Source: Marinobacter salexigens
Lineage (GTDB): Bacteria; Pseudomonadota; Gammaproteobacteria; Pseudomonadales; Oleiphilaceae
DNA: 64,000 bases
Reading direction: 5' to 3'
NCBI RefSeq assembly: GCF_018860765.1
Contig: NZ_JAHKPV010000019.1
Location: forward strand, 248,001 to 312,000
Shown: positions 1 to 9,684 of the stretch, piece after piece
How positions within the stretch are numbered: the first letter of the stretch is position 1
Layout: each line of letters starts with the position of its first letter
Notes under the pieces: generated by a model
Seen by the model: the letters and a program-made list of their open reading frames with translations, nothing else
The model's database searches: none
What the model was told of the DNA's origin: nothing
Program-made: the position numbers and the translations under genes

Positions 1-949
1 GTGCGGGGAGTTTTGACAACAACTGCGCCAGCTCGATACCGAAACTTTCCACGACCGACATATGAAGCATAAATTGCTGAGCAGACACAGGCAGCTTTAC
101 CATCACCTCTTCATAGAAATAGTCATCAAGGTATTGCTCTGCCAGCGCACGCACACGTTTTATGTCGGGAAACGAATCATTTCGTCGGCGCATTTCGAGG
201 TAGGCGACTGACCACAATTGAATACCAGTCGGCCACCCTTCCAGGATGTTGTTTAACTCATAAACATCCTCGGATGATATGTTCACCCCTGACATTTTGA
301 ACATGCTGACTGCTTCCTCGGCCCTGAAGGCGAGTTCCTCCTCAGTAATATCAAAAACCCGGCCCGACGCCCGCAATTTCGCCGTGGCAAACAGCGGTTG
401 GCGCCGGGATCCCATGAGAAATTTGACGTTCGCAGGTGCGTGTTTAAGTATCTGTTCTATAACCCGGATTGCTTGGGGAGATTTAATGAAATGGCAATCA
501 TCCAACGCAAGCAGAACTGGACGTTTGTATCTCTGAATCAAATTTAACAGTCTAGATAATACGGCTTCGGAATCAGCTTCGTTGTTCAAACCAACTTTAT
601 TGGACTTATCCTTGGTGTCTGAAACCATTTCAGCTCGAGCGAGTGCCTCGGCCAGGTGCTCTACCAATCGAGTGGGGTCATTATCTTTCGCATCAAGGCT
701 CAGCCACAGAGAGCGTCCTTCAAACTGGCGGCAATACTGGATCATGGATACGGTTTTCCCGTACCCCGCCGGGGCGCAGATGAGTGCCACTGCGGACCCA
801 CCCAGTTGCCGGTACTGATCTATTAACCTTTTGCGTTTTATTTCAGTGGACAGAAAACAGGGAGGCTGGAGTTTTCCATCAAAAACAGGAACGTTAGTCA
901 TATCCGACATACCTAAACCGAACGGCAATACTGGTAGTGTATCGTCCAT
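1..949 (-). CDS. MalT/LuxR-family ATP-dependent transcriptional regulator, N-terminal part (cut by left edge)
   Basis: The reading frame is open from the window edge to an ATG at 949; a second in-frame ATG at 910 is equally possible, because neither has a strong ribosome binding site. The visible ~300 residues show a P-loop (APAGYGKT) near the N terminus and a DD pair (LALDDCHF) typical of the Walker B region of MalT/AlkS-type STAND ATPases. The WPTGIQLW motif is the family's conserved 'GWP.GL' segment. The C-terminal LuxR helix-turn-helix would lie outside the window. These proteins are large inducer-binding activators; AlkS of alkane degradation belongs to the family. The gene is divergent from the beta-oxidation operon starting at 1142, so it probably controls that operon. 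That role is inferred from position only. Confidence 0.85.
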   Translation of the reverse strand, partial: MDDTLPVLPFGLGMSDMTNVPVFDGKLQPPCFLSTEIKRKRLIDQYRQLGGSAVALICAPAGYGKTVSMIQYCRQFEGRSLWLSLDAKDNDPTRLVEHLAEALARAEMVSDTKDKSNKVGLNNEADSEAVLSRLLNLIQRYKRPVLLALDDCHFIKSPQAIRVIEQILKHAPANVKFLMGSRRQPLFATAKLRASGRVFDITEEELAFRAEEAVSMFKMSGVNISSEDVYELNNILEGWPTGIQLWSVAYLEMRRRNDSFPDIKRVRALAEQYLDDYFYEEVMVKLPVSAQQFMLHMSVVESFGIELAQLLSKLPA

Positions 950-1061
950 GATGCACGGTGCGAATGGTACCTGAAGCTCTAAAGAAGTCTAATCCCCATA
1001 ATTGGTCCCAGATGCTCACCTACTGAAATCTCAACCCGTCCACCCTAAATTCCAACCCGGT

Positions 1062-1079
1062 TTCCACCTTCAGGTGGAA
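1062..1079. promoter_or_regulatory. inverted repeat in the divergent promoter region, candidate operator
   Basis: The arms TTCCACCT and AGGTGGAA match perfectly around a 2-base centre, about 65 bp upstream of the dehydrogenase start at 1142. No T-run follows, so it is unlikely to be a terminator. A binding site for the divergent MalT-type regulator is a reasonable guess. The rest of 950-1141 shows no other clear element. Confidence 0.4.
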
Positions 1080-1141
1080 GCCGATATCACGTTTGACTGC
1101 TAAAAATGAGAACCTTCCAATGACAAAATCAGGAACTTCCG

Positions 1142-2947
1142 ATGATCGAACAACTACTGGATGAACGGGATATCACCTTTCAGCTTTATGAGGTGCTGGA
1201 CTCAGAAAAGTTGTTGAAGCGTCCGCGATACAGCGAACACAACCTTGAAGCATTCAAGGCCACATTGGATACCGCGCAAAAAATTGCAAAGAAGTATTTT
1301 GCAAATCACAACCACAAAGGCGACGCAGAAGAGCCGGAGTTTGATGGTGAAAAGGTAAAACTCATTCCAGAGACCCTAGAGGCCTGGAATGCATTTGCGG
1401 AATCCGGCTTTCTGGCAGCACACCACGAGTTTGAGCTTGGCGGCATGCAACTGCCTGAAGTCATTCTTAGGGCCAGTATGGCCTATTTTAATGCTGCCAA
1501 CATAGCCACAACGGGGTACCCATTCCTGAGCATTGGGGCCGCAAACCTAATCAAGTCATTTGCCAGCGAGTCTTTACGGGCACGCTTCCTGCCCCCAATG
1601 CTCGAAGGACGCTTCAGCGGCACCATGGCTCTGACAGAACCCAACCAAGGGTCTGCTCTTGCCGACATCAAAACCAAGGCCACGCCCCAAGCCGACGGCA
1701 CCTACCTCATCCGTGGCCAAAAGATGTACATATCTGGTGGTGACCATGAGCTAACAGAAAACATCGTTCACATGGTACTGGCCAAAATTGAGGGCGCTCC
1801 TGCAGGAGTGAAGGGTATTTCATTGTTTATAGTACCCAAGTTCCAGGTTGACGATGATGGTCAGAAAGGCGTTCGGAACGATGTGGCGCTGGCCGGTTTG
1901 TTACACAAGATGGGCTATCGGAACACGACCTCAACCGTGCTGAATTTTGGTGAGAAGAAGGGTGCGTTGGGCTATCTGGTGGGAGAACCCCACAAGGGGC
2001 TTCAGTACATGTTCCAAATGATGAACGAGGCCCGTATTGGCGTAGCTCTCGGCGCTGCAGCATTAGGGTACCAAGGTTACATTACATCGCTGGCTTATGC
2101 CCGTCAGCGGCCACAGGGCCGACTCCCGTCAAACAAGAATCCCGAAAGTAAACAGGTAAACATCATTGACCATGCGGATGTCCGGCGCATGCTTCTTGCC
2201 CAGAAGAGCTATGCCGAGGGCGCTTTTTCCCTTTGTCTCTTCGCCAGCTCCCTGTTTGAGGATCAGCACACAGCCGAGACTGAAGAACAGCGGAATCGAG
2301 CTGCCGGACTTCTCGATCTTCTGACGCCAGTAGTGAAATCATGGCCATCAAAGTACTGCCTGCAAGCCAACGATCTGGCAATCCAGGTACTTGGAGGAGC
2401 CGGTTACACCCGGGAATACCCAGTCGAGCAGTACTACCGTGACAATCGTCTTAACCCCATACACGAAGGTACGGAAGCAATCCATGGCCTTGACCTGCTT
2501 GGCAGGAAAATCTGGCTCAATCAAATGGCTGCCTACAAGGATTTCAAGTCAGAAGTCAGGGCCTCTATTGCCGATGCATACAACGGTATCGATACGGTGG
2601 AAATGGCCAAGTGTCTCGACAGGGGGTTGCAGCTTCTCGACGAGGTGACAGACAGCCTTGGTAAACAGATCGGCGGGCAAGTCGACAGAGGTCTCGCCAA
2701 TGCCACCGTATACCTGGATCTTTTTGGACGCGTAGTTGGAGCCTGGATTTGGCTACGTCAGGCTATCAAGGCTACCGAAGGACTACGGAAACCCGGTCTC
2801 ACAGACAAAGACGCGGCTTTTTATCGAGGAAAGCTTCAGGCTGCCCGATACTACCTGACGTGGGAACTACCCATGATTAACCCACAGGCGGATCTCCTAA
2901 AACAAGGCAATAGCGTCTGCTTCGAGACCGAAGATCAGTGGTTCTGA
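1142..2947 (+). CDS. acyl-CoA dehydrogenase, long (~600 aa) FadE-like type with C-terminal extension
   Basis: 601 residues. This flavoenzyme should make the trans-2 double bond in the first step of beta-oxidation. The length matches the ~600-residue subfamily carrying an extra C-terminal domain (acyl-CoA dehydrogenase C). The central FAD-binding part reads MALTEPNQGSAL...YLIRGQKMYIS (around residues 160-200), and the catalytic-base motif NPIHEGTEAIH near residue 440 retains the Glu. The ATG at 1142 is preceded by AGGA at 8 bases. It is the first gene of a three-gene operon with the bifunctional enzyme (52 bp downstream) and a thiolase, which together give a complete beta-oxidation cycle. The substrate chain length cannot be read from the sequence. 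Confidence 0.93.
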   Translation: MIEQLLDERDITFQLYEVLDSEKLLKRPRYSEHNLEAFKATLDTAQKIAKKYFANHNHKGDAEEPEFDGEKVKLIPETLEAWNAFAESGFLAAHHEFELGGMQLPEVILRASMAYFNAANIATTGYPFLSIGAANLIKSFASESLRARFLPPMLEGRFSGTMALTEPNQGSALADIKTKATPQADGTYLIRGQKMYISGGDHELTENIVHMVLAKIEGAPAGVKGISLFIVPKFQVDDDGQKGVRNDVALAGLLHKMGYRNTTSTVLNFGEKKGALGYLVGEPHKGLQYMFQMMNEARIGVALGAAALGYQGYITSLAYARQRPQGRLPSNKNPESKQVNIIDHADVRRMLLAQKSYAEGAFSLCLFASSLFEDQHTAETEEQRNRAAGLLDLLTPVVKSWPSKYCLQANDLAIQVLGGAGYTREYPVEQYYRDNRLNPIHEGTEAIHGLDLLGRKIWLNQMAAYKDFKSEVRASIADAYNGIDTVEMAKCLDRGLQLLDEVTDSLGKQIGGQVDRGLANATVYLDLFGRVVGAWIWLRQAIKATEGLRKPGLTDKDAAFYRGKLQAARYYLTWELPMINPQADLLKQGNSVCFETEDQWF

Positions 2948-2999
2948 GTCCGGGGCGCTCACCGGAAACGTTTCAATATTTCAGCTAAGGCAACTAAAA

Positions 3000-5108
3000 A
3001 TGACGCAGAAAGTAGAGTACACAGCATACGGTCAGATCGCTGTAATTAAGCTTAACAACCCGCCAGTCAACGCACTTGACCACGAGACGCGCCTGAACCT
3101 GCAACAAGCATATCATCAGGCTCTGCAAGATGACGCGGTTAAGGCTATCGTCTTGGGATCCACCGGTAAGCTTTTTTGTGGTGGTGCCGATATCCGTGAA
3201 TTTGGCACCAAGATCGCCTGGGCGGCACCATCACTGCCGGACCTGTGTAATGAACTGGAAGCTTCCAGCAAACCGCTGATTGTCGCGATTAACGGAACGG
3301 CAGTTGGGGGTGGTCTGGAGATCGCCTTGTCCTGTGACTACCGAGTAAGTACTAGGGATGCCAAGTTAGGCCTCCCAGAAGTCAATATTGGCCTCATTCC
3401 AGGTGCTGGCGGAACTCAACGCCTGCCGCGCCTGGCCAATGTAAAACTTTCCGTGGAAATGATTACCTCCGGGGGCCCAATAACCGCGACCAAAGCTCAC
3501 GAAGCAGGCCTAGTTGACCAGATTGCTGAGGATGGCCTACTGGAAGCCGCCATCAACTTTGCGCATCAGGTTTTAAAACAGGAAGCACCGTTGCGCACTT
3601 GCGCAGAGATTGATGTCGAAACGACAGGCTTACCCCAGGGTTTTTTCTCCGAGTTTCGCGCATCGATTGCTCGAAAAACGCGCGGCTTTCTGGCCCCTGA
3701 GTACTGCATTCAGGCCGTTGAGGCCGCTTGTGAGTTACCTCTCGAAAAAGGTCTGGAGAAAGAACGCGAGTTGTTCAACCAGTGCCTGGAGTCCTCCGAG
3801 GCACGAGCACAACAACACCTCTTCTTTGCCGAACGGAATGCCACCAAAGTTCCCGACGTAGATCCCGCAACAAGCCCAAGGACTGTCAACAAGGTTGCCA
3901 TTATTGGTGCGGGCACTATGGGCGGCGGAATCGCCATGAATTTTATCAATGCGGGTATTCCAGTTAGGTTGCTGGAGCTGAAGGAGGAAGCGCTGCAAAA
4001 AGGATTGGCAGTTATTCGCAAGAACTACGAAATATCTGCCCAAAAAGGACGCCTTTCGGCGGAGGATGTAGAACAAAGAATGTCACTGATCAGTGGCACC
4101 CTCGATTATAGCGACCTTGCGGATACAGACCTGGTGATTGAGGCCGCGTTCGAAAGCATGGAGGTGAAGCGCGCGGTATTTACACAGCTGGATACCTACT
4201 GCAAGTCGGGCGCCATTCTCGCCTCCAACACATCAACACTGGATATCGATCAAATCGCATCCTTTACATCCCGCCCCAGGGATGTCATCGGCTTACACTT
4301 CTTCAGTCCGGCCAACGTTATGCGTCTGCTTGAGATTGTTAGAGGTGCAAAAACCGCTGACGACGTTGTCGTAACGGCACTGAATATCGCAAAAAAGATC
4401 CGGAAAACGCCTGTCGTAGTCGGAGTCTGCTTCGGATTTGTCGGCAACCGAATGCTTGAACCTTACGCTCGTGAAGCTCATCGACTCGTACTTGAGGGCG
4501 CCAACCCCGCTCAAATTGATGGGGTACTCACCGACTTCGGAATGGCGATGGGCCCACTGTCTATGTACGATCTGGCAGGTATCGATATCGGCTATCTAGT
4601 CAGGGAATCCCGCCGTGACGCCATAAGTCATGACCCCAGCTATGCTCTCATTGGCGACCGTTTGTATGCACTGGGCCGATATGGCCAGAAAACCGGCCGA
4701 GGCTTTTATATCTATGAAGGTCGCGAAAAGCATGAGGATCCGGAGGTTCTGGAGTTGGCCAAAGAAATTGCCGATGAGTTGGGAATTCAACAGCGAGAAA
4801 TTTCCGATCAGGAAATCCTGGAGCGCTGCATTTACATGTTGATTAATGAAGGTGCCGACATTGTTGAAGAAGGTATAGCTTCTCGCTCCAGCGACTGCGA
4901 TATCGTCTGGATAAATGGCTACGGTTTTCCGGCATGGAGAGGGGGCCCCATGCAATACGCTGATGAGATCGGCCCCGAAACAGTCCTGAAGGCAATCCAG
5001 CATTACCGGCAATCGCTAGGTAGCTATGGTGACATGTGGTTCCAGCCATCTGAATTGCTGAAAAACACCGTTGAAAAAGGCCAGAATTTCAGCTTGATCA
5101 ATAAGTAA
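3000..5108 (+). CDS. bifunctional enoyl-CoA hydratase / 3-hydroxyacyl-CoA dehydrogenase (FadB/FadJ-like)
   Basis: 702 residues. It hydrates trans-2-enoyl-CoA and then oxidises the 3-hydroxyacyl-CoA with NAD+. The N-terminal crotonase domain (about 1-190) has the oxyanion-hole motif LFCGGADIREF and PGAGGTQRLPR. The dehydrogenase domain starts near residue 295 with the dinucleotide-binding GAGTMGGGIA, followed by SNTSTLDI and HFFSPANVM; two C-terminal dehydrogenase helical domains follow. The size suits the shorter, peroxisomal or FadJ-like monofunctional-chain group (~700 aa). It is the middle gene of the operon, 39 bp before the thiolase, and lacks an obvious extra isomerase signature. An exact FadB or FadJ assignment is not possible by eye. 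Confidence 0.93.
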   Translation: MTQKVEYTAYGQIAVIKLNNPPVNALDHETRLNLQQAYHQALQDDAVKAIVLGSTGKLFCGGADIREFGTKIAWAAPSLPDLCNELEASSKPLIVAINGTAVGGGLEIALSCDYRVSTRDAKLGLPEVNIGLIPGAGGTQRLPRLANVKLSVEMITSGGPITATKAHEAGLVDQIAEDGLLEAAINFAHQVLKQEAPLRTCAEIDVETTGLPQGFFSEFRASIARKTRGFLAPEYCIQAVEAACELPLEKGLEKERELFNQCLESSEARAQQHLFFAERNATKVPDVDPATSPRTVNKVAIIGAGTMGGGIAMNFINAGIPVRLLELKEEALQKGLAVIRKNYEISAQKGRLSAEDVEQRMSLISGTLDYSDLADTDLVIEAAFESMEVKRAVFTQLDTYCKSGAILASNTSTLDIDQIASFTSRPRDVIGLHFFSPANVMRLLEIVRGAKTADDVVVTALNIAKKIRKTPVVVGVCFGFVGNRMLEPYAREAHRLVLEGANPAQIDGVLTDFGMAMGPLSMYDLAGIDIGYLVRESRRDAISHDPSYALIGDRLYALGRYGQKTGRGFYIYEGREKHEDPEVLELAKEIADELGIQQREISDQEILERCIYMLINEGADIVEEGIASRSSDCDIVWINGYGFPAWRGGPMQYADEIGPETVLKAIQHYRQSLGSYGDMWFQPSELLKNTVEKGQNFSLINK

Positions 5109-5147
5109 CCAAAACTTTCCAACACACTGATTCAGGAGAACCAAGTT

Positions 5148-6332
5148 ATGAGAGAAGCAGTTATTGTATCTACTGCCCGCACACCTATAGGCAAAGCCTT
5201 CAAGGGCGCTCTGAACAACATCAAGTCACCGACGCTGGCAGCCTCAGCCATCAAAGCGGCGGTTGAGCGCTCCGGCGTTGATCCAGCTGAGATTGAAGAT
5301 GTGGTGATGGGAAGTGCTCTGCAGGCCGGGACCTCCGGATGGAACCTCGGGCGCATGAGCGCACTGGCGGCCGGGTTGCCGTTAACAGTCAGCGGCCAGA
5401 CATTGGATCGGCAGTGCGCCTCAGGCCTTATGGCCGTGGCAACGGCTGCGAAACAGGTTATGGTCGACGGCATGAACGTAGTTGTAGGTGGTGGCCAAGA
5501 GAACATCAGTGCCGTCCAGAAACAGGCTCTGAGCTGGGCGTTCGATTCAAAAGACGAAACAGTAATCAAGCATGCTGAACACGCTTACATGCCCATGCTG
5601 CAAACTGCTGAAATAGTTGTCCGCAAGTACGGCATAAGCCGCGAGGCTCAAGACGAATACTCCCTGTTATCTCAGCAGCGGACTCATGCCGCTCAGAGTG
5701 CCGGAAAATTTGATAATGAGATCATCCCGGTCACCGCAACCCAGGCTGTCGTAAACAAGGAGACCAAAGAGGTTTCCTACAAGGAAGTAACGCTGAGTCA
5801 GGACGAGGGGAATCGCCCCCAGACTACACTCGATAGCCTCGCCAGCCTCTCACCCGTTATTGAAGGCGGCACCATTACCGCAGGTAACGCCAGCCAACTA
5901 TCAGATGGCGCCTCCGCCTGTGTAGTAATGGAGCGCAAACTTGCCGAAAAAAGAGGGCTCACACCGCTTGGCATCTACAGGGGCATGACCGTTGCCGGCC
6001 TGGAGCCTGAAGAAATGGGAATTGGCCCAGTATACGCTGTACCAAAGCTTCTGAAGCAGCATGGCCTGAGCATTAACGATATTGGCCTGTGGGAGCTAAA
6101 CGAGGCCTTTGCATGTCAGGTTCTCTACTCGCGGGATAGTCTGGGCATCGATAATGATCTGCTTAACGTTAATGGTGGTAGCATCTCCATTGGCCATCCT
6201 TATGGTATGAGTGGTGCCCGGATGATTGGTCATGCATTGCTTGAGGGTAAACGACGTGGAGCCAGGTACGTAGTAGTGACTATGTGTGTTGGCGGAGGAA
6301 TGGGAGCCGCAGGTCTATTTGAGATCTGCTAG
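5148..6332 (+). CDS. acetyl-CoA acyltransferase (thiolase)
   Basis: 394 residues, the usual thiolase length. It cleaves 3-ketoacyl-CoA with CoA to give acetyl-CoA and a shortened acyl-CoA. The acylated cysteine is in [10 protein letters not shown] (near 90), the catalytic His in [14 protein letters not shown] (near 345) and the second Cys in [10 protein letters not shown] near the C terminus. A good ribosome binding site (CAGGAGAACC) precedes the ATG. It is the last gene of the operon. Its active-site HPYGMSG differs slightly from the HPIGASG common in FadA, so it may act on a non-standard acyl chain. That is a weak inference. Confidence 0.92.
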   Translation: MREAVIVSTARTPIGKAFKGALNNIKSPTLAASAIKAAVERSGVDPAEIEDVVMGSALQAGTSGWNLGRMSALAAGLPLTVSGQTLDRQCASGLMAVATAAKQVMVDGMNVVVGGGQENISAVQKQALSWAFDSKDETVIKHAEHAYMPMLQTAEIVVRKYGISREAQDEYSLLSQQRTHAAQSAGKFDNEIIPVTATQAVVNKETKEVSYKEVTLSQDEGNRPQTTLDSLASLSPVIEGGTITAGNASQLSDGASACVVMERKLAEKRGLTPLGIYRGMTVAGLEPEEMGIGPVYAVPKLLKQHGLSINDIGLWELNEAFACQVLYSRDSLGIDNDLLNVNGGSISIGHPYGMSGARMIGHALLEGKRRGARYVVVTMCVGGGMGAAGLFEIC

Positions 6333-6740
6333 GTTCTTGTCATAGTCTCGGAGAATCCAAAGCTCTCGAATACGAACTGAGGGCTTTGGACCGCTCGCTT
6401 CATCGGTCTATAGAGAGATCCCTTTTCGAATACTTCTATAAAATAATGTATGGAGATTCAAACTTTTCTTTGCTATCGCAAAACTCCCTGACTCGAATGT
6501 TCGCTTTTTTTTTAAGAGCAGACAGCGGGAACAAACCGCGGGTACCGTTCCACTCTGGCGTATTGCCCGATAAACGCACACGGATGTGAATATACGCCAC
6601 TACCCCATCTTCCTCCCACATCATCGGGCATAAACATCACCCGTCATAGCGATTCACTTTAATCATCCAGCCATCACCCCTGTCAGGCCTAGCTGACTAA
6701 GACGAAGTGCCCCGTGGACAACCAGTCGAAACGGACCTTT
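6333..6740. other. 408-bp intergenic region with one hairpin; no convincing gene
   Basis: Between the thiolase and the convergent lpxR gene. The arms CCAAAGC (6357-6363) and GCTTTGG (6383-6389) form a long-loop hairpin just after the thiolase stop without a T-run, possibly a weak terminator. A 67-codon frame at 6386-6589 has no recognisable product or ribosome binding site, and I do not call it. Confidence 0.4.
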
Positions 6741-7739
6741 CTATAACGCCCAAGAAACTGACAGCGTCCCAAAGCTGAAGTTGTCTTTATGACGCTCGTT
6801 TTCGCTGGTCGTGGCACGCAGTGTGACGGAGGCCAGCAGGTGATCCCACTGCCCGGTAGCGCCCAGACCGAGCTGACCAATCAGCGGCCCTTCGTCAAAA
6901 CGATAAGCCCCGGCATTATCGTCAATATAGGAATAGCCTACATACTCCACGCCCAGCCCCACATACACAGACCAGCTACTGCCTGAATCTTTGAAAGAGC
7001 CCGGCAGGGCGATGGTTGAAGAGGTGCCTGCGTAATCCGGCACAAAATTTATTGGAAGGTGCCTACCAAGCTGCCAGACCAACCCGGTCTTTGCAGAAGT
7101 TCGAAAACTGGACAATAGCGCAGTTCCAATCACCGACACACGCTGTTCAATGTTGCCGCCTTGCCCTAGTTGCAGCAGCTTTCGGCCATGCGCACCCTGA
7201 ATGCCACCCACCACATCGGTTCCAAGTTGGTTGCCCCATCCTTGCGGCTTATCGCTTCCAGTGGCTTTATGCACCCATTTCTGAACCGACTCGGCACCGC
7301 TTTCGGGCCCAATAACACCGATATGAGCGCCAAAACCGGTAATTGTATCGGCGTCCCAGCTCCAGAGCGTGCCACTGAGCGACAGGTGGCCGGCATAGGG
7401 AATGTCGTCGAATTGCGGATTTTCAACCGTGATATCTTCAGGCGTAACCATGAATTGCCGCAAACTCAGTGTGGCCGCATGCTCTGAATCGGAAGCACCT
7501 ATACCGGGCAGAAAGCGCAGCCCATCACGCAGAGTTCGGACAAATCTTGCAGACTTTCCATCGTTCTCGTCAGCGGTGCCCGTCAGATACGACACGCGTA
7601 CCCCGTTTGTATATCCGCGGTCGGTTCCAGTAAGCAGGTCGTTATCCCAGGACAGGTTCACGACTTCTGCCTTCAGGCTGGTTGGCAAAACACTAATAAA
7701 GAAAAACAGCAGGAGGGTACATTCGCAGCGATGACTCAA
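6741..7739 (-). CDS. lpxR: LpxR-family outer-membrane lipid A 3'-O-deacylase (DUF2219)
   Basis: 332 residues. The family consists of 12-stranded outer-membrane barrels that remove the 3'-acyloxyacyl group of lipid A. The N terminus is a signal peptide (hydrophobic LLLFFFISVLP, cleavage near SLKA). The mature start carries the hallmark SWDNDLLTGTDRGYTNGVR, whose Asn-Asp pair is part of the known active site. RQFMVTPED and DIPYAGHL follow around 130-155, and the chain ends in aromatic W-A-L as barrel proteins do. The start is TTG at 7739, chosen because GGAGGG lies 7 bases upstream and no early ATG exists. It lies 56 bp downstream of the permease gene on the same strand and may be co-transcribed with it. 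Confidence 0.85.
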   Translation of the reverse strand: MSHRCECTLLLFFFISVLPTSLKAEVVNLSWDNDLLTGTDRGYTNGVRVSYLTGTADENDGKSARFVRTLRDGLRFLPGIGASDSEHAATLSLRQFMVTPEDITVENPQFDDIPYAGHLSLSGTLWSWDADTITGFGAHIGVIGPESGAESVQKWVHKATGSDKPQGWGNQLGTDVVGGIQGAHGRKLLQLGQGGNIEQRVSVIGTALLSSFRTSAKTGLVWQLGRHLPINFVPDYAGTSSTIALPGSFKDSGSSWSVYVGLGVEYVGYSYIDDNAGAYRFDEGPLIGQLGLGATGQWDHLLASVTLRATTSENERHKDNFSFGTLSVSWAL

Positions 7740-7795
7740 ATCCAGTCCCTCCAGTTGGTATTAAAAGAGTAACGAGCATGGCCTAATGTTCGGTC

Positions 7796-9031
7796 TCAGA
7801 ACAACACTGGTTCCGGCAACCAACCCGCCAGCCCCATGAAATGGAAAAAGATGGTCAGCCCGCCGAAAATCAGAACCAGCGCAATGCCCAACTGGCCGCC
7901 CGGGGCCATAAAGCCACGACGCCCACCCTTCAGTGTTCGGGATTTTCGGGCCAGCAGCGCCGGAACAATACAGGCCCAGACCGCCGCAGCCGCACCGGCA
8001 TAGCCAATGGCAAGAACGAAGCCGAACGGAAAAAACAACGACAACAGCAGTGGCGGAATAAAAGTAATTGCCCAGGTTTTGGAGCGCCCTTTGCGGTCGT
8101 TATCGCAGCCCAACAGGTCGGCCATGTAATCAAAGGTGCCCAGACCAACGCCGACAAAAGACGACAAAATGGCTGCCGTTGAGAAAGCACTGATGGTGGT
8201 CGCCACCCGCTCGGAATTGATGGCAAAACCAAGGGCGGCGAGCAGAGCATCCACGTCACCGCCCTGAGCGACCACCGGGCCGAAATCCGCTCTCGGCAGA
8301 TTGCCGAATATAGTGATCAGCCACACGAGATAGAACATCAAAGCCACCAGTGTACCGCCCAGAATGGCTTTCTGCGCCTTACCCTCCTCGCCATAATAGG
8401 CGCGCATTGATGCCACCGAATGATGATAGCCAAAAGATGTTAGCGCCACTGGTAACATTGCCATCGCATAGGGCGCGTATTGGCCGCTGGCATTCGCGGA
8501 ATCAAGCAGTATAGCCGGGTCAATTCTTACCGCCAGGCCAGAGACCCCGAGTACAAAACTCACCAGCATGAAAATGATGAGCACCACCGAAAGTCGGTCC
8601 ACTGCACGGGTTGAGTGCCACACTACCAGAGAGGACACCAGGACAAAAACAACCGAAGCCAGCTTACTGTCGACCCCGGTCATGCTCTGCAGGATCAGGC
8701 CAGATGACGTGATGTAGGCATACAGGAGAATGCCGCCAACAAAGTACACCGTCAGATTGCTGAATGCGTTCACCCGGGAGCCGAGCAGAGATTTGGTAAC
8801 GGTATTGAACGATGCCCGCAAACCGAAGTGCTTGAAGGCTTCCAGCAGCATCCAGCCGGACAGTGTCATCACGACCATGGTAAGCACCAGAGCCAGACTG
8901 GACCAGATCGCCCAGGCACCAGCACCGGAACTGGGCAAGCCCAGCATGCCAGCACCGACGCAAACACTGGCAATAATACTCGCCCCGCCAATCAGGGAAG
9001 GCCTGAATCTGGATTCTGGGCGTTCGGTCAA
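7796..9031 (-). CDS. aromatic amino acid permease (HAAAP family, TyrP/Mtr-like)
   Basis: 411 residues with about 11 hydrophobic membrane spans. The N-terminal GGASIIASVCVGAGMLGLP is the conserved first-helix signature of hydroxy/aromatic amino acid permeases, which import tryptophan or tyrosine with protons. TSFGYHHSVASM near 205-220 is another family motif. The start appears to be TTG at 9031 with GGAGG four bases upstream; the frame is closed further upstream. Specificity for Tyr or Trp cannot be read directly. It shares strand and spacing with lpxR, although no functional link is apparent. Confidence 0.88.
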   Translation of the reverse strand: MTERPESRFRPSLIGGASIIASVCVGAGMLGLPSSGAGAWAIWSSLALVLTMVVMTLSGWMLLEAFKHFGLRASFNTVTKSLLGSRVNAFSNLTVYFVGGILLYAYITSSGLILQSMTGVDSKLASVVFVLVSSLVVWHSTRAVDRLSVVLIIFMLVSFVLGVSGLAVRIDPAILLDSANASGQYAPYAMAMLPVALTSFGYHHSVASMRAYYGEEGKAQKAILGGTLVALMFYLVWLITIFGNLPRADFGPVVAQGGDVDALLAALGFAINSERVATTISAFSTAAILSSFVGVGLGTFDYMADLLGCDNDRKGRSKTWAITFIPPLLLSLFFPFGFVLAIGYAGAAAAVWACIVPALLARKSRTLKGGRRGFMAPGGQLGIALVLIFGGLTIFFHFMGLAGWLPEPVLF

Positions 9032-9196
9032 TGGGCCTCCGTCGTCGCGTATCAGCTTTTGGATTTAACAGCGGCTGCATGATACCGCTTTGAATTTGCC
9101 GACACTACGGGCAGAAACAAGGACAGAAAGAATGGATTTCCTGAGTTTAAGCCGGAAATGTTAGCTGATGCTTAATACTTTCCTCGACAGGGCACC

Positions 9197-9673
9197 TCAG
9201 ATAATCGCCGCCTCTAAGCTGGCTGCTATCGACAATCCAAGCTCCTCACACTGGTCAACAAACTTCGCCTGAAACTCCCCCCGACAGATAAGAGGCTCTT
9301 GAACTAAGCGCCATTTTAAGCCGGTAGTAATGCTCTCTATTGCTCTGCGAGTCCCGGTGCCATCGTGGCCGGCGCGTATGTAGTAAGCAAATGGGAGAGC
9401 TTGGGTTTTCTCTAGGCATGGGTAGTAACTGCGATCAAAAAAATCCTTCAAAGCACCGCTCATATACCCTAGATTTTCGGTGGTGCCGAGGATAATGGCA
9501 TCACAGGCAAGAACATCATCCGGGCCAGCATCTAATGGCGCCAGCACCGTTACTTCTACGTTTTCGATATCTTTGTGCCCTGCACCCTGCGCGACTGCAT
9601 CGCGCAGGGTGCGAGTATTCGGGGAAGGAGCATGGGAAACGATAAGTAATTTCTTTTTTCGGCCCATATGCAC
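9197..9673 (-). CDS. flavodoxin-like NAD(P)H-dependent oxidoreductase
   Basis: 158 residues. The N-terminal LLIVSHAPSPNTRTLRDAV is an FMN phosphate-binding loop of the flavodoxin fold. CDAIILGTTENLGYMSGALKDFFDR near 70-95 matches the second FMN contact region of the NADPH-dependent FMN reductase and WrbA group. The gene lies 11 bp downstream of recA, the position often held by recX in gammaproteobacteria, and is probably co-transcribed with recA. The physiological electron acceptor is unknown. Confidence 0.8.
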   Translation of the reverse strand: MHMGRKKKLLIVSHAPSPNTRTLRDAVAQGAGHKDIENVEVTVLAPLDAGPDDVLACDAIILGTTENLGYMSGALKDFFDRSYYPCLEKTQALPFAYYIRAGHDGTGTRRAIESITTGLKWRLVQEPLICRGEFQAKFVDQCEELGLSIAASLEAAII

Positions 9674-9684
9674 CTCAAGCTGCC

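Noticed and set aside
4596..5012. 138-codon minus-strand frame inside the bifunctional beta-oxidation gene
   Set aside because: It lies fully within a conserved coding sequence on the other strand; shadow frame.
6386..6589. 67-codon frame after the thiolase operon
   Set aside because: No ribosome binding site, no recognisable motif and a composition unlike its neighbours; treated as chance.
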